Below, piece after piece: positions 32,893-44,730 of a DNA stretch of 64,000 nucleotides. Source of the stretch: Tachypleus tridentatus. Lineage: Eukaryota; Arthropoda; Merostomata; Xiphosura; Limulidae. The notes beneath the pieces were generated by a model. It was not told where the DNA came from and searched no databases. It saw only the letters and a program-made list of their open reading frames with translations. Numbering within the stretch: position 1 is the first letter of the stretch; each line of letters starts with the position of its first letter. The stretch lies in assembly GCF_004210375.1 (NCBI RefSeq), contig NC_134825.1, forward strand, positions 67,199,558-67,263,557, in the 5' to 3' direction. A program made the position numbers and the translations under genes.

Positions 32893-33645
32893 ACGAATTA
32901 TATTCTACCGGGAACTAATAATATCACAATAAGATTATGAGTTACGTTCTACCGGGAACTAATAATATCACAATAAGATTATGAGTTATATCCTATCTCA
33001 AACTAATAATATCACAGTAAAACAATGAGCTCCATTCTACCCCAAACTAATAATATCACAATAATATTATGTGTTAGATTGTACCTCAAACTTATAATGT
33101 CACAGTAATGTTCCTGAGTTACAATGTATCTGCCATCAAGTGAGGGCTTTTTATGACAAAATTTGGGGTATGTCGTTGTGGTAGGCATAGAATATATATA
33201 CTCTATTGTAATATTTCTACATAACAACAAATCTAGTCTATCTCAAACATTATCAGTGATATAGTAAAAGTTAGTTTATACAATCTAACATTACAATAAC
33301 AATATTGTCAGGAGTTACATTTAGTTCACAGTATATAACATTACAAAGACAATATTATAAAGAGTTATGTTCTAGTTTACAATTTAAAATTACAGTAACA
33401 GTATTGTCAAGAGTTATCTTCTAGTTCAAAATTTGTAACATTACAATAACATTATTATAGAGAATTAGGTTTAACTAACAATATACAACATTATGAAAAT
33501 AATATTGTTAAGAGTTATATTCTAGTTTACAATTTGTAACAACATTTTCAAGAGTTATGTTCTACCTCACAAATTGTAAAATTACGACAGCAATATTGTC
33601 AAGAGGTATGTTGTGGCTCACAATATGTAACATTCCAATATTCGT
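32893..33645. repeat. Degenerate satellite, monomers about 52 bp, two subtypes
   Basis: The left block (32893-33125) repeats ACTAATAATATCACAATAAG ATTATGAGTTAC...TCTACC. The right block (33240-33645) repeats TGTAACATTACAATAACAAT ATTGTCAAGAGTTATGTTCT AG. The two share the frame ATnACAATAA...GAGTTA..TTCTA and are likely one array that diverged. The stretch 33126-33239 between them is not clearly periodic. Confidence 0.85.
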
Positions 33646-34276
33646 GTTTTAACAAGGAGTAAATTTTATTTTAGGGCACGAGAACAATGTTTCAAAGATC
33701 GTAATCTATATAACAATGTGTAATGCCACACTAACACTACTGACAAGAGATGACGTTCAATCGCGTGTATTTGCGAACTGTATTTTCATACACTAAACAA
33801 AGTTTTCGTAAAAGCGTATACAACTTGACAGTCAATTACAGGCGATCATATGCCTTTAGTTGTATATATTAATTACATTTTACAAATAAGGTATTGATTG
33901 GTTTTACAACAGAAGAACGACCTTGAGTGGCCGGATGGAGTTGAAGGGTGATCACATTTAATTTCCTTTAATTATATCTAATAATGGACCAGGCAACGTT
34001 ACTGATGAAAAGTGAGAGGAACGCAGTAAAATTTATAACCTAGGGTTATTTCTGATAAAATCTTCGCCATTTTTAATGTAATTCACGTCAGTGTTACATG
34101 TATTTTATACGTTAAAACAGTTATTATTTTTTCTAGGTTAAAGCCAGTGCCTGACTAAATGTGTTATTAATGTAGACGTGAATTAAAGGAGATAACATTT
34201 TTTATTTAGAAAAAGAAGTAGTTTAAATGAGTAAATATTTTAATAGGTGCATAGATTTGAAAGCAAGTTAGATGTG
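33646..34276. other. Unannotated DNA
   Basis: No supported feature. Confidence 0.45.
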
Positions 34277-34334
34277 CTATAGTTTGCCACTGCAGATAGC
34301 CCGATAAGAAAATCACACATACTATCGTTTGCCA
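34277..34334 (+). mobile_element. Extremely 5'-truncated V2 SINE with target duplication
   Basis: Only the last 32 bp of a V2-type tail (CTGCAGATAGCCCGATAAGA AAATCACACATA, 34290-34321) lies between CTATAGTTTGCCA (34277-34289) and CTATCGTTTGCCA (34322-34334). Confidence 0.8.
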
Positions 34335-34350
34335 GCTTACCTATTGTAAG

Positions 34351-34636
34351 GCTTAAGTTTGTCTTTGAATTTCGCACAAAGCTACACGAAGGCTATCTAC
34401 ACTAGCTGTCCCTAATTTAGCATTGTTAGACTAGAGAGAAAGCAGCTAGTCACCACCACCCACTGCCAACTCTTGGGCTACTCTTTTACCAAGAAGTAGT
34501 GGGACTGACCGTAACATATAACGCCCCCACAGCTGAAAGGGTGAGCGTATTTGGTGCGACGGGGATCCGAAGCTGCAATCCTCAGATTACAAGTCGAACG
34601 CCTTAACTAACCTGACTTTGCCGGGTGAGCTTAAGT
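34351..34636 (-). mobile_element. T-family SINE, full length with 8-bp target duplication
   Basis: The element is bounded by GCTTAAGT at 34351-34358 and 34629-34636. Blocks: TTTGAATTTCGCACAAAGCT, CTGTCCCTAATTTAGCATTG, CCCCCACAGCTGAAAGGGTG and CTGACTTTGCCGGG. The B box is damaged (GGGATCCGAAGC). Confidence 0.93.
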
Positions 34637-34694
34637 ACTAGTTAAAATCGCCAGTTAAATAATTCTCATTTTAAATATTCACCGGTCGATCGTA

Positions 34695-34755
34695 AATAAG
34701 TTTATGGACGTTAAAATTGGGATAGCCCATTGTGTCGCTTTGAGTTAAAACAAAC
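34695..34755 (+). mobile_element. V1-family SINE fragment
   Basis: GTTTATGGACGTTAAAATTG GGATAGCCCATTGTGTCGCT TTGAGTTAAAACAAAC; the middle of the element is deleted. Confidence 0.65.
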
Positions 34756-36544
34756 AAATAAATTATTTTAAACATTTCATTGTACTTAAAAATATGTCTT
34801 TACACTTTCAAAATATATTTTCTACTACTTTTAACTGTTGAAGTTAGATTTCACTATTACTTTTCTTATACTTAGGAATCACTATTAAATGATATTTTTT
34901 GGCTTTAGTTAAGTAATATTTTTCTGATAAAAATGTATATCTGAGAAGTAGCGAAATGTGTTATTTTTGCTGTAATTAAAAAAATAAAAATATCTTACTG
35001 TGGTTGTGCAAGTAATTAATAAAATTGTTAATAAAATATTTTTTTATAATTAACACTATACCTTAAATAGCGAGTAACTAAAAAAGCTTTACTTTTCTTC
35101 ATTAAGATAGGAAAAAATAGTATAGTATCTGACAATCTTAATCGCTGAAAGAAATGCTTAATCTAAATGGTTGTATTTTTATCATAGTTGTAAAATATTA
35201 TAAGACCCTTGCACAACTGGTATGTTAAAGTGAACACTTCGAAAAGCTGTGACCATTCCCGCCATTATACGTTCGAAAACAAACATACATCAACAGTGTT
35301 TTTCTTCAATTTATACCTATAAAAAAGGTCTTATGTCAACCTCAAAGAGGGAGAAAAGACTAAGGACGTGAGTGATTAACAAAATTGCTCACTAGATGGC
35401 CGAAAACAACCGGAATACTTAGATGTTCGTGGACAGGTGATTTATTCTTTATGTCTTCATGATTTATCATTGCCAGCAGCGCCAGACTTAAGCCATTAGG
35501 TAGTTATTTTACCTTTTCCATTCTGCTTTGGGTGAAATACGTTCGTGTAATGGAGATGAAGAGGATATCCGTACTGTAAATGATTCTAACAGCCATTGTC
35601 TCGCGCAGACATGATAGCAGTTTTATTAAGTCATTTTCTATTCTTAAACAGCAAAGAACAGCGTAGCCTCTAACAACTCGTTTAAACTCAACAAATACAA
35701 GACTTACTATGTTACATCTTGGATCAGAGGCGAAAAGACCAACGAAAATCGCATGAACTTATTCATGTTACACGAATTAAAAAAAATAACAAGACAGTAT
35801 TATCATATATTGAAAATATATCTGACTTTAAAGTCTAATGATGCCAGACAGAATAACTACACTCAGCTTATGTTTTACGATAGAGGGCGTGAAGGGAGAC
35901 CAAAGTTATCGCTACCTGCTTGAAGACAGTATAAGCCAAGGTCATATAAAATGTTTGTTAAAGTGTAGGTCATGAAACCTGTACTCGCGTGTGTTTTATA
36001 ACTTTAGCTTATGGAGTGTTTATCCTTCATAAAATAACAGAAAAGTGTATTAAAATTTTGATTGTCACAATGTTCTGTTCGCCCAGATTTTTCACCTTAA
36101 AAATACGTATTTTTTAATGTATTTTAAATTTGATAAACTGGACTCTATCTTGCAGAACAAAAATACCACAGAAATATCACAAGACTCCTCTTCACTTCTT
36201 ATGTGAAATTGGATATTCTCTCCAGTTTGTCAAAAAAAAAAAAACATCTCAGTTGTATTTCTAATAGTTTAAATATCGATTATGGAACAAGATATAAATT
36301 GTATAACTCTTATGTGTGTGTGTGCATATATATATATACCTAGTTATAATGAAGAACGCCCAGATATGCTTCGAAACTGGCATATTTGTGACATTCCTAA
36401 GCAGGGAATGTTATAACACAGATAAGCCACTCCCATGATAGCTGGAATTTCGAGAAAAGTAAAAAAGAATTCAGTTGACTAGTGAAATTTATATAAAATA
36501 AAACTAAAATAATGAGTTTTACATAAAACAATGAATAACACATT
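34756..36544. other. Unannotated DNA
   Basis: About 1.8 kb without a recognisable gene or repeat. A (TG)n(TA)n run lies at 36313-36340. Confidence 0.45.
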
Positions 36545-36825
36545 CTTGATGACGAGAAACCCACTTGATATAAAAGTGTATCTCAGAACGGCTGTTATGG
36601 GTAGTAAAACTTTTACTGATAAGGAGAAAACAACGTTTCGACCTTCCTAGGTCATCTTTAGGTTAAGAAAGAGAGAATTTGAATGTGACCGTTGACGAAC
36701 ACATGGCTTAGGAACGAGAGTATAAACGGGTACGGGATTGTAGAGGGCGTTGCAGGTGGATGTTAGGTTATCAATTAGTATGGGTATAAAGGTGTTCCTT
36801 TATATTGGTTTAATTTTGGTTTTAG
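36545..36825 (-). mobile_element. Penelope-like repeat, longest copy
   Basis: Starts TTGATGACGAGAAACCCACT, then ATCTCAGAACGGCTGTTATG, GATAAGGAGAAAACAACGTT, TCGACCTTCCTAGGTCATCT, GTGACCGTTGACGAACACAT, GAGGGCGTTGCAGGTGG and GTTCCTTTATATTGG. On the minus strand the segment 36631-36662 gives CTAAAGA-GACCT-AGGA-AGGTC-GAAAC, one base from the hammerhead CTGANGA box. CAACGGTC (36687-36694) again lies upstream. No coding sequence is attached. Confidence 0.65.
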
Positions 36826-37170
36826 TTACTCTATAAGTAGGACTTCTTTGATTTTGCATTTGTTTATATTTGTTTCCCTACTTAATATCTAGGTGATTTT
36901 TATGGTCATGTCATGTTTATTTGATGAATACTCAATGCGAGTTCATAATAAATCAAATACAACTTGATTGTTTTTCTTCAAATCTTTAACAGATCAGAGA
37001 CAAACAAAAATTAAACGCTAGCCAAATAAACAAAACTTTGTTATAGATTAAATAAACAAAAGAGAAGAAGAAAATCAATCTAGTTGCTAAAAGGCCTCTA
37101 CTTCACGACTGTTCGAAAAACGTTTTGTTTGCTTGAGATCTGGTTCAAGATTAATTTTAAAGTCTCGGTT

Positions 37171-37473
37171 GACTTCAGGAGGGCCTGGCATGGCCAGGTG
37201 GTTAAGGCGCTCGACTCGTAATCCGAGAGTCGTGGGTTCGAATCGCTGTTACACCAAACATGCTCGCCCTTTAAGCCGTGGGGGCATTACAATGTTATAG
37301 TCAATCCCACTATTCGTTGGTAAAAGAGTAGCCCAAGAGTTGGCGGTGGGTGGTGATGACTAGCTGTCTCCCCTCTAGTCTTACACTGCTAAATTAGGGA
37401 CGGCTAGCGCAGATAGCCCTCGAGTAGCTTTGCGCGAAGTTCATAAAACAAAATAACAAACAAGACTTTAGGA
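37171..37473 (+). mobile_element. T-family SINE, full length with 10-bp target duplication
   Basis: The element 37181-37463 lies between GACTTCAGGA and GACTTTAGGA (one mismatch). Head GGCCTGGCATGGCCAGGTGG TTAAGGCGC, loop CTCGTAA (Thr CGT), B box GGTTCGAATCG, and a complete body and tail. One of the best-preserved copies. Confidence 0.95.
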
Positions 37474-38243
37474 GCAGCATTACTTCACACAGCTGAATCA
37501 GTTAACAACGGACAAGCTAGGCTTGTTTTCTTCCAACGTAATTAAAACGTCGGTAACCTCACACAAATAGCTTAGTGGTCACCTTAGCAACAAATCAATG
37601 AAAAGGCGGGGTAAGCCTGCGAGATTGGCAGAAAGCAAACAGGGAGGTAACAAAACTTACTTTTTATCATGACAATGACAAAGAAACATGAACTCGCCAC
37701 AGTATTACAGCTTCTGTCAACCACTAAACATAAATGTTGACAGAGGAGCACAGAAACTGAGCTAAGTAAAATGTTTTTACTTCAGTTAACACCCAACATG
37801 GCTACTTACAAAGGAGATAAAAATAATATTACTTTAAATAGTTGTCAAACGTGATTAACGAAGAGCTAGCATTCATCTTTGTGCGATACAATGTCGTACA
37901 TTAACCTTACACGCTGATTCCTAATAAAAGAGAGAAGTTTAACAGATTAATCTGAAATTGTGTCTGTAGAGGAATCAGTCTTGATATCAGAAGCAAGCTA
38001 CAGATTAAAGAATGGGTGTTAATAAAACATTTGTAACGTTATTTCTTTCTTGTATGATATAGTTTACATAAAATTATGTTCTTGTATGTATTGTAAGTAG
38101 CCATTTGTTGTGAACTGTATCAGGCCAGTAGTATGTAAAAGAGAAATGGTTACAGAACGTCGAGTACAATAGTGTTTTCATTTAAATTACGCTACATTGT
38201 AAGTAAGGTTTTCAACATTGTTCTTTGTTTCTCTTCAACCCTT
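37474..38243. other. Unannotated DNA
   Basis: No supported feature. Confidence 0.45.
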
Positions 38244-38364
38244 TCCCTCGCTGGGACAGCAGTGAGTGTTCGAATTTACAATGCTAAAATCAGGGGTTCG
38301 ATTTCCCTCGGTGGACACAGCAGGTAACCCGATGTGGTTTTGCTATAAGAAATCACACACACAC
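38244..38364 (+). mobile_element. V2-family SINE
   Basis: TCCCTCGCTGGGACAGCAGT, AATTTACAATGCTAAAATCA, GGGGTTCGATTTCCCTCGGT (good B box), AACCCGATGTGGTTTTGCTA and TAAGAAATCACACACACAC. Confidence 0.92.
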
Positions 38365-38762
38365 TTTATCCAATTCTGTTTTTTTTTTTTTTCATTTTTA
38401 TTAAATCAAACAAGTTCATAACATTAATTACTACACACACTGGACGATTCAGATCTTCATTGTTTAGTTTCCTTTACTCACCTGCCAGCAACATGTTTTT
38501 AAGACTTCTGTTCAACGATTTAATCATCTATATCAGTCTCATCTATAGAATTCCAGCCATGATTAAGCACATAAAGCACGGGCTTCTCGCGTGGAACTAG
38601 AATGAGTGGGCCTTATTGGTGATAGAGTTCTAAGTACTATAATACTGACAAAAAACCCGTATATTTTATGTCCAACTGATATTACATCATAGGACTTCCA
38701 TATGGAGAATAGCTTCGAAGCTTTGAGAATCTAAGTCTCCCGTGAAGCACAGGGTTGAAATT

Positions 38763-38908
38763 TACCTGTAGGTTTGTTTGCTTAGAATTAAGCACAAAGC
38801 TGCACAATGGACTATCTGCGGTCTGCCTACCACGGTTATCGAAACCCTGCTTTTAGTGGCGTGAATCCTCAAACATACCACTGTGCCATTGAGGGGCTAC
38901 CTCTAGGT
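38763..38908 (-). mobile_element. V1-family SINE with 11-bp target duplication
   Basis: Bounded by TACCTGTAGGT (38763-38773) and TACCTCTAGGT (38898-38908). Blocks: TTAAGCACAAAGCTGCACAA, TGGACTATCTGCGGTCTGCC, GTTATCGAAACCCTGC and ACATACCACTGTGCCATTGA GGGGC. It defines V1 at about 124 bp. Confidence 0.93.
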
Positions 38909-39324
38909 AATATCTCTATTTGACTTGTTATAAAAGTGTTTTACTATCAGAAGTTATGGAGTTAATCCTTTAACTACCTTTTTCACCGTTAACTTGCTGG
39001 ACCTAAACAAAGATACAAACTAATATTTTAATTAAACTCACTTTGAAACAAGCAGTTCCGACTTGAATGGTTTTGTTTCGTTCACAAACAACCACAGATA
39101 GGTAAAAGGAAGATGGATATACAGCTCAAGTGGTTGCCAAACAGATGATAAACCTTAGGGTTAGTTTTACGATGTATCAGAGGTGGGATTCAAACTGGAA
39201 TCCGAAACTAAGAGCAGGAAATATGCTGAATTTTGTAAAATAACCTTAAATTTAAATCGTTACAATAAAAACTATAATTAAAATGGTTTAAGCGTATCAT
39301 AGCCTTACTAGAAGTTACTAATGG

Positions 39325-39436
39325 TTAACCCTTTAACTCAGAAGGTAGAGAGTATGTGGTGACGTTCATCCGGGGAACTGCCACACACAAAAAAGTTGTC
39401 CAACTTGTGATCTCCAACGATCCTGAGTTAAGGCCT
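39325..39436. repeat. Small inverted-repeat element (MITE-like)
   Basis: TAACCCTTTAACTCAG at the left and CTGAGTTAAGGCC at the right are inverse complements around a 90-bp interior that is richer in GC than the flanks. No coding capacity. Confidence 0.6.
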
Positions 39437-39939
39437 TGTTTATGAAAAAATAGCGGGGTAGCGAAGTAGTTTTAGTGCCTTACTAGGAGTAGAGAGGGTG
39501 TTAAATCAATTGATAAATAGTCTGCTTGATACACCAGGTATGGTCCCCAGAGATTAAAAAAACGTGATTACCATATCATGCTCACAATATTACATAAAAA
39601 TATCACTTCAGTACTCCACAGTGGTCACATATTTCCTGTTAAAGTTAAATTAACCTCGGAGTTTATTGTCATCAACACAGCATACAGAAATTCATTTTTT
39701 TTCATACTCAAAACAACATACAGCAGTTAAAACTACGTTTACATACTGTTTTATTTATTGTTAAACCATAGGCTATGTAATACCATGATACTCTTCCCTA
39801 AGGATATATAAATTATAGGTGAATTGTTATATTTACCTCTAAAATATCAGGGTTATATTGTGAATCACATTTTGAAACATGCCTTTCACACTTGTTCATC
39901 CCTGAAATTATATAAGCAGCATTTATTTTAATCACCTTT
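39437..39939. other. Unannotated DNA
   Basis: No supported feature. Confidence 0.45.
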
Positions 39940-40091
39940 AGCACATGCTAAAATGGCTTGGTGGTTAGGCCTCGCAATCTGGTAATTGCGGGTTCGAATC
40001 CCAACATCTTCTCTGTGGGGGACATTATAATGTAGCTGTTAATACTAGTCTACCAAAATTAGGGACGGCAGCTTTGTGTGAAATTCAATAT
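39940..40091 (+). mobile_element. Short tRNA-derived SINE variant
   Basis: AAAATGGCTTGGTGGTTAGG (A-box-like), GCGGGTTCGAATCCCAAC (intact B box), GTGGGGGACATTATAATGTA, then directly AAATTAGGGACGGCAGCTTT GTGTGAAATTC. The middle 90 bp of the T body is missing. The anticodon region (CGCAATCTGGTAATTGC) differs from the Thr type. Confidence 0.75.
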
Positions 40092-41329
40092 ATAATAATT
40101 TTGCGTATTTCATGTTAAAACAGTTCGTTTCGTGTTTGTTGTTAAAAAACCAATCTGACTTTCTAACATACTGTAGTTTTGTGGAAGTTGAATACTAACT
40201 AAATACTTTGCTTTATAAATAGTATAAGTTAGTCTATTTATTAATCAGTTGGTAAGTATGGGCTTCTTTCTGTTTATTTCTACAAATATACGAAATAGAC
40301 TCAGATTGTTACACAGAGAAGGTGTGGGCTGTACATTTCATAAAGTGTCACTGAAGGGCGGGTGTAACTACTGCGTTAGTAACAACATCGTCTAACAATG
40401 TTTTGTTACTTTTGTGATTTTTTTAAAAACAAATTTTAAAGTAAATACTAAATATATTTCTGTCTTCTGTTGAAAAACCGAGTGAAATAAAAAAAGCTCG
40501 TCATACGAACAATTATTATTAATTATTTAAAGTAATTAAAAGGTTAACTTCATTCGTGATTTGAATATAAAAGAAAAACGATAAGACAGTATTAATCAAA
40601 CAGGAGTTGTTTTCTACTTTAAAATACCTGGAAATGTTTGTCTTGAAACTAACGTTTTCTCAGCATTACCTGTACGTGGGACAGACGAATGAAAAACAAA
40701 AGCGGACTTATGTTTGAGCCTGAGCAATTTCTCTTTGATTTATAATCGTTATAAAAGTTAATAATTGGTACTTATTGCCGCTAAATAGAATATCTTCGAG
40801 ACAAACCATGGCACTTTTAAAGCAGAATATGTTGTTTTATGGCCATGCTGTATTTTGTCCGCTCGTCTTCCAAAGAATTAACCTTGATATATGTTGAGTT
40901 TAAGTTCCCGAACGTAGCTCATGGCACATACCTTTACATGTGCATAGAAATACGCATACATAGTCTGTCTCTATACATATTCAAGCCTGTTCATTCTGTA
41001 GTCTTTCACTGTGTATCAGGTGCATTAATATATTTGCATTTCTTTCATGGAACGTTCCAACACACCTGCGCTTTAACTTATCATAAAGAATATATTGGAT
41101 TAATGGCTGCACATAAAAAAGTAATGCTATACGAAATGATGCAAAAGCATCGTATGAGCTCCCTCTTCTGACCAATCAGAGCAGTGTGTCTAAAGGACCG
41201 TGTACTAACTATAAGAATATCAAAACAGAGACCTGTGACCTTCCTATATTTTCCTATTCCTAACATTAAAAATGTAATAAAAATACATAAAGATACCAAT
41301 ACTGATAAGAAAGACATACTTGTTCAATT
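40092..41329. other. Unannotated DNA with a promoter-like cluster of motifs
   Basis: Between 41032 and 41179 there are an octamer ATTTGCAT (41032-41039), a palindromic GGAACGTTCC (41049-41058), GATGCAAAAGCATC (41139-41152) and a CCAAT-type GACCAATCAG (41170-41179). Open frames of 78-110 codons overlap on both strands (40839-41317), but none carries a recognisable domain. I call no gene. Confidence 0.35.
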
Positions 41330-41588
41330 ATGTTTTATAATTTCGTGTAAAGCTATACTAAAGGTATCTGTCCAAGCCATCAATAATTTAGCAGTATAAG
41401 AGTAAAGGGAAGCTAGTTAGTCGTCACTACCGCCAACTGTTAGGGTACTCTTTTACCAAAGAATAATTGGATTGACTGTAACATTATAACGCCTCCACGG
41501 CTGAAAATACGATTATATTTGGTGTGACGGGAATTTAAACTCATGGCCCTCAGATTCCGAGTCGAGCGCCCGAACCAGTGAGTCATTT
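41330..41588 (-). mobile_element. T-family SINE, diverged
   Basis: TTTCGTGTAAAGCTATACTA, TTTAGCAGTATAAGAGTAAA, ACGCCTCCACGGCTGAAAAT, TTTGGTGTGACGGGAATTTA and TCAGATTCCGAGTCGAGCGC. Confidence 0.88.
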
Positions 41589-41863
41589 TGGAAAAAGAAA
41601 ACAACAGTGTTAGTTTTAGGTTGCTACTTTTTGCTATTCTTAATGGGTTGAAAGAGAAAACTTTAATTAAATATATTAAATTATTTTGCAGACAATATTT
41701 GTAGAAATTTGAAAATAGCGATTTACACGAAATTGTAATATGCACAATAATAATAATGTCTAAAATTTACTGTAGGAGAAATAATTGGAATTACTTGTTG
41801 AACATTTTACATCTTGTAAGAGATAGAGTACTCTAGTGGTCGTGATATCTACTTCTCTATAAT

Positions 41864-42086
41864 AGGCTCGGCAAGGCTAAGCGTGTTGAGGCGTTTGACT
41901 CCTAATCTGAGGGTCGCGGGTTCTAATCTCGGTCGCATCAAACATGCTCGCTCTTTCAGCCGTGGGGGCGTTATAATGTTACGGTCAATCCCACATGGTA
42001 AAAGAGTAGTCTAAGAGTTGGCGGTGGATGGTGATGACTAGCTGTCTTTCTTCTACTCTTACACTGCTAAATTAGGGACGGCTAAT
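41864..42086 (+). mobile_element. T-family SINE, 3'-truncated
   Basis: GGCTCGGCAAGGCTAAGCGT, GAGGGTCGCGGGTTCTAATC, GGGGGCGTTATAATGTTACG and GCTAAATTAGGGACGGCTAA, then ends abruptly. About 15 bp between CCCAC and GGTAAAAG are deleted. Confidence 0.9.
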
Positions 42087-44029
42087 TATAACCGTTGAAA
42101 ATCTAGATAGTAACATGAGATGGTGAAAGATGGGAGCTATACTAATAATGTTGGTTAGGGTTAGTATTGTACTCTCTTAACATATTGGTGTTTATGTCCA
42201 AACATCATACTGAAGGCTAGAATGCTAACTTCGAGAACAGTTTTACTGTTTTCTCTATCGATGTAATGAATTCCTTTACATCTTCTTGCTTTTTTGTTTC
42301 ATGTGAGCAACCACCTTCTCACATCTACTTGCAGATAACGAAAGGCAGTAAAGAAGTGGGACGTTGTGGGCTATAGCATCCACATATGCTCAATGTTTAT
42401 TTCTTAGTCAAGTAAGGCCGGCGAAGTTGGGGTTAAACTGGATAGACGGTGTATCCCTAACGCAATTTTGGTCTTACTTCCCATGTACCTGTTAAAACCA
42501 GGGCACATTAAATGATGATCAACCTTATAATTTGTCGCCAGATGGCAGATGTGTATATTGTGGCTGCGATTTTTCTTCTCTCTCTCATGTCTTCACATTT
42601 AATTATATATTATATGTATATACATATATATATATGTGTGTTGTATTCTGTATGTATGTCAATTTAATATGACTCTCTGCTTCATTCCCTAATTTTGAAC
42701 TACTAATCAGAGATGAGGCATCCAGCCAGCAATATCCACCATTTACACTTAGAGGTCGACTGTTACCTTTATAACGCATACACAGCTTCAAATGCAAAGA
42801 ATGTTTTATTGGTTTTGTACAGTTTCGAAGTCGACTGGCCAGATCCAAAATCCAGAGCTCTACCACGTGGCCAACCTGTGTACTAAGTCTTATGTAATTA
42901 CACATAATACGCACCAAGTTCAAAAGGAAACTGTCAGCATATGAAAATTCAGTAGAAAAACAAATATCTTTTGGTTACCATTTATCTGCTGAAGATGCGA
43001 CATTGAATTATAACTCCTCTCTAACTGCCAGGTTTGTGTTGTTATTGATCTGTATTCTGATTATGAGAAACACTGGTTCGGCAAGGAATATTACATCGGT
43101 TGGCAATTTAAGTGAAGTCACATCCATGCTTGCATGCACGTACAATTAGTTATATTATAATCTTAATACCTTATACAACCATTCAGACGTTGCTATAAAT
43201 GAACAACCCGTTAACGTAGAGTGACATAACTAATGTATAAAAAATGTATCACTTTACAAATACAAGACAGATACGTCGAAATACAATAGCCACTCTCCCC
43301 GTCCCCAAACTCTTTATTCACTTCCTTTAAAAACACAATATGGTACATCATAGTTGTAAACCCTACATTTGTCACTGTTTTCAGCAAAGTTCTTTACGTC
43401 TTTCCAACAGCATGAACACTTGTTTTATTTTGTTTAACTTAGCAGACAGGGTGTGGACTGTCTTTTGGAAATCAGCGCAATGAAAATATATATAATCTTG
43501 GCGTGACGAAAGTAATAAAGTCATACTTGTAATTTACGTTCTTTTAAAACTAAGGTTATTAGATTTTTATTTTCTGAATATACCATAAAACAGGAAAGGA
43601 TCTAAAGTCAAGGTAGAAACCAAACTGAAGTTATTAATTAATCATAATACTAGAATCAAACAGACTAAGCCTGTTTAGATTTAATGGAACAACTGTAATT
43701 TCGTTTTTTATTCCTTTTTTAATTTAATATTGGCTGTTTCAAGAAATTTGTTGTTTTTAACAAATAAGCATAAAATGTTTCAGATAAAAAATTAGTTGAA
43801 CTACGAAAAAAATATTTAGAGTGAATATAAAATAGTGAAAGAACATATTTTCCCAGATGTTGAATTTTAGCAAATTAACTCACTTTCAAGTTAATAAAAT
43901 GTTAGTTTAGCAGTTGGGGAGGGGAAAGCTAGGTTTAAAAGCAAATTTGGCGAAACTCGACATACATAAGCTACAAAAGTTGTAGTATTTGACTTACAAA
44001 TGTTATGATATTCTCTACAACCAGAACAT
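42087..44029. other. Unannotated DNA, with one weak zinc-finger-like coding relic
   Basis: A plus-strand frame at 42502-42603 reads ...PDGRCVYCGCDFSSLSHVF, with Cys-x2-Cys followed by His, like zinc-binding ends of some retroelement proteins. It is short, has a stop just upstream, and lacks a second His, so it is only a hint. The rest of the interval shows nothing recognisable apart from a TA microsatellite at 42607-42636. Confidence 0.3.
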
Positions 44030-44153
44030 AGGTGTCTCTCAGTAGCTCAACTGACGGCTAAAAACGCTAAAAACCGGGTTTCGATACCCATTCCGGGCAC
44101 AGCACAGAGTGTTCATTGTGAAGTTTTATGCTTAAAAACAGAAAAGAAACAAG
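44030..44153 (+). mobile_element. V1-family SINE
   Basis: GGTGTCTCTCAGTAGCTCAA, AACGCTAAAAACCGGGTTTC, GATACCCATTCCGGGCACAG, CACAGAGTGTTCATTGTGAA and TTTTATGCTTAAAAAC. Confidence 0.85.
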
Positions 44154-44603
44154 CAGAAACAAGCTAAAGAAAACTTTAGCTCAGTAAAACTTATAATTGT
44201 TCTTATTCTTAAATAATATTTCGTGAAACCTACTTCACGTGCTGACAAACTGAAAAACCGTTCATATTCTAATGAAAAATATTGATTTTAGTAAATTAAT
44301 TTAATCTAGGAAAGGAAGTAAAACGATTAATCTTAACTTTACAAACTTGCGTTTTTTTCCATGCTAGTAAACAGCTGCGAAAATCAAAATATGCAGTTGT
44401 ACATAACAAATGCTGTAACAAATGTGTATATTACACATAATTTTAAGTATGTGTATTATCACCCACTTATCAAAAACTATAAACTACGACAGCCACAGTG
44501 CATCATAAGAGAACAAGTGAACTGAATAAATTAAAAAAGAACCTGATAAACAATTAACATCGTGTTTAAATCACACTAATATAACGATTTGTCACAGACA
44601 ATT
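44154..44603. other. Unannotated DNA
   Basis: No supported feature. Confidence 0.45.
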
Positions 44604-44730
44604 TTTTTGGAATTATGCACAAAGTTACACAATGAATTATCTGTGCTCTGCCCACCACGTGTATCGAAACCCAATTTTTATTTCTAACGCTGTGAATCCG
44701 CAGACATACCGCTCTGGTACTGGGTATCGA
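44604..44730 (-). mobile_element. V1-family SINE
   Basis: GGAATTATGCACAAAGTTAC, TATCTGTGCTCTGCCCACCA, CGTGTATCGAAACCCAATTT and CCGCAGACATACCGCTCTGG TACTGGG. Confidence 0.9.

Noticed and set aside
41081..41317. A minus-strand frame ending AAINPIYSL, reminiscent of the NPxxY motif of G-protein-coupled receptors
   Set aside because: The upstream residues do not form a plausible receptor, there is no supporting exon structure, and other frames in the same place are equally open.
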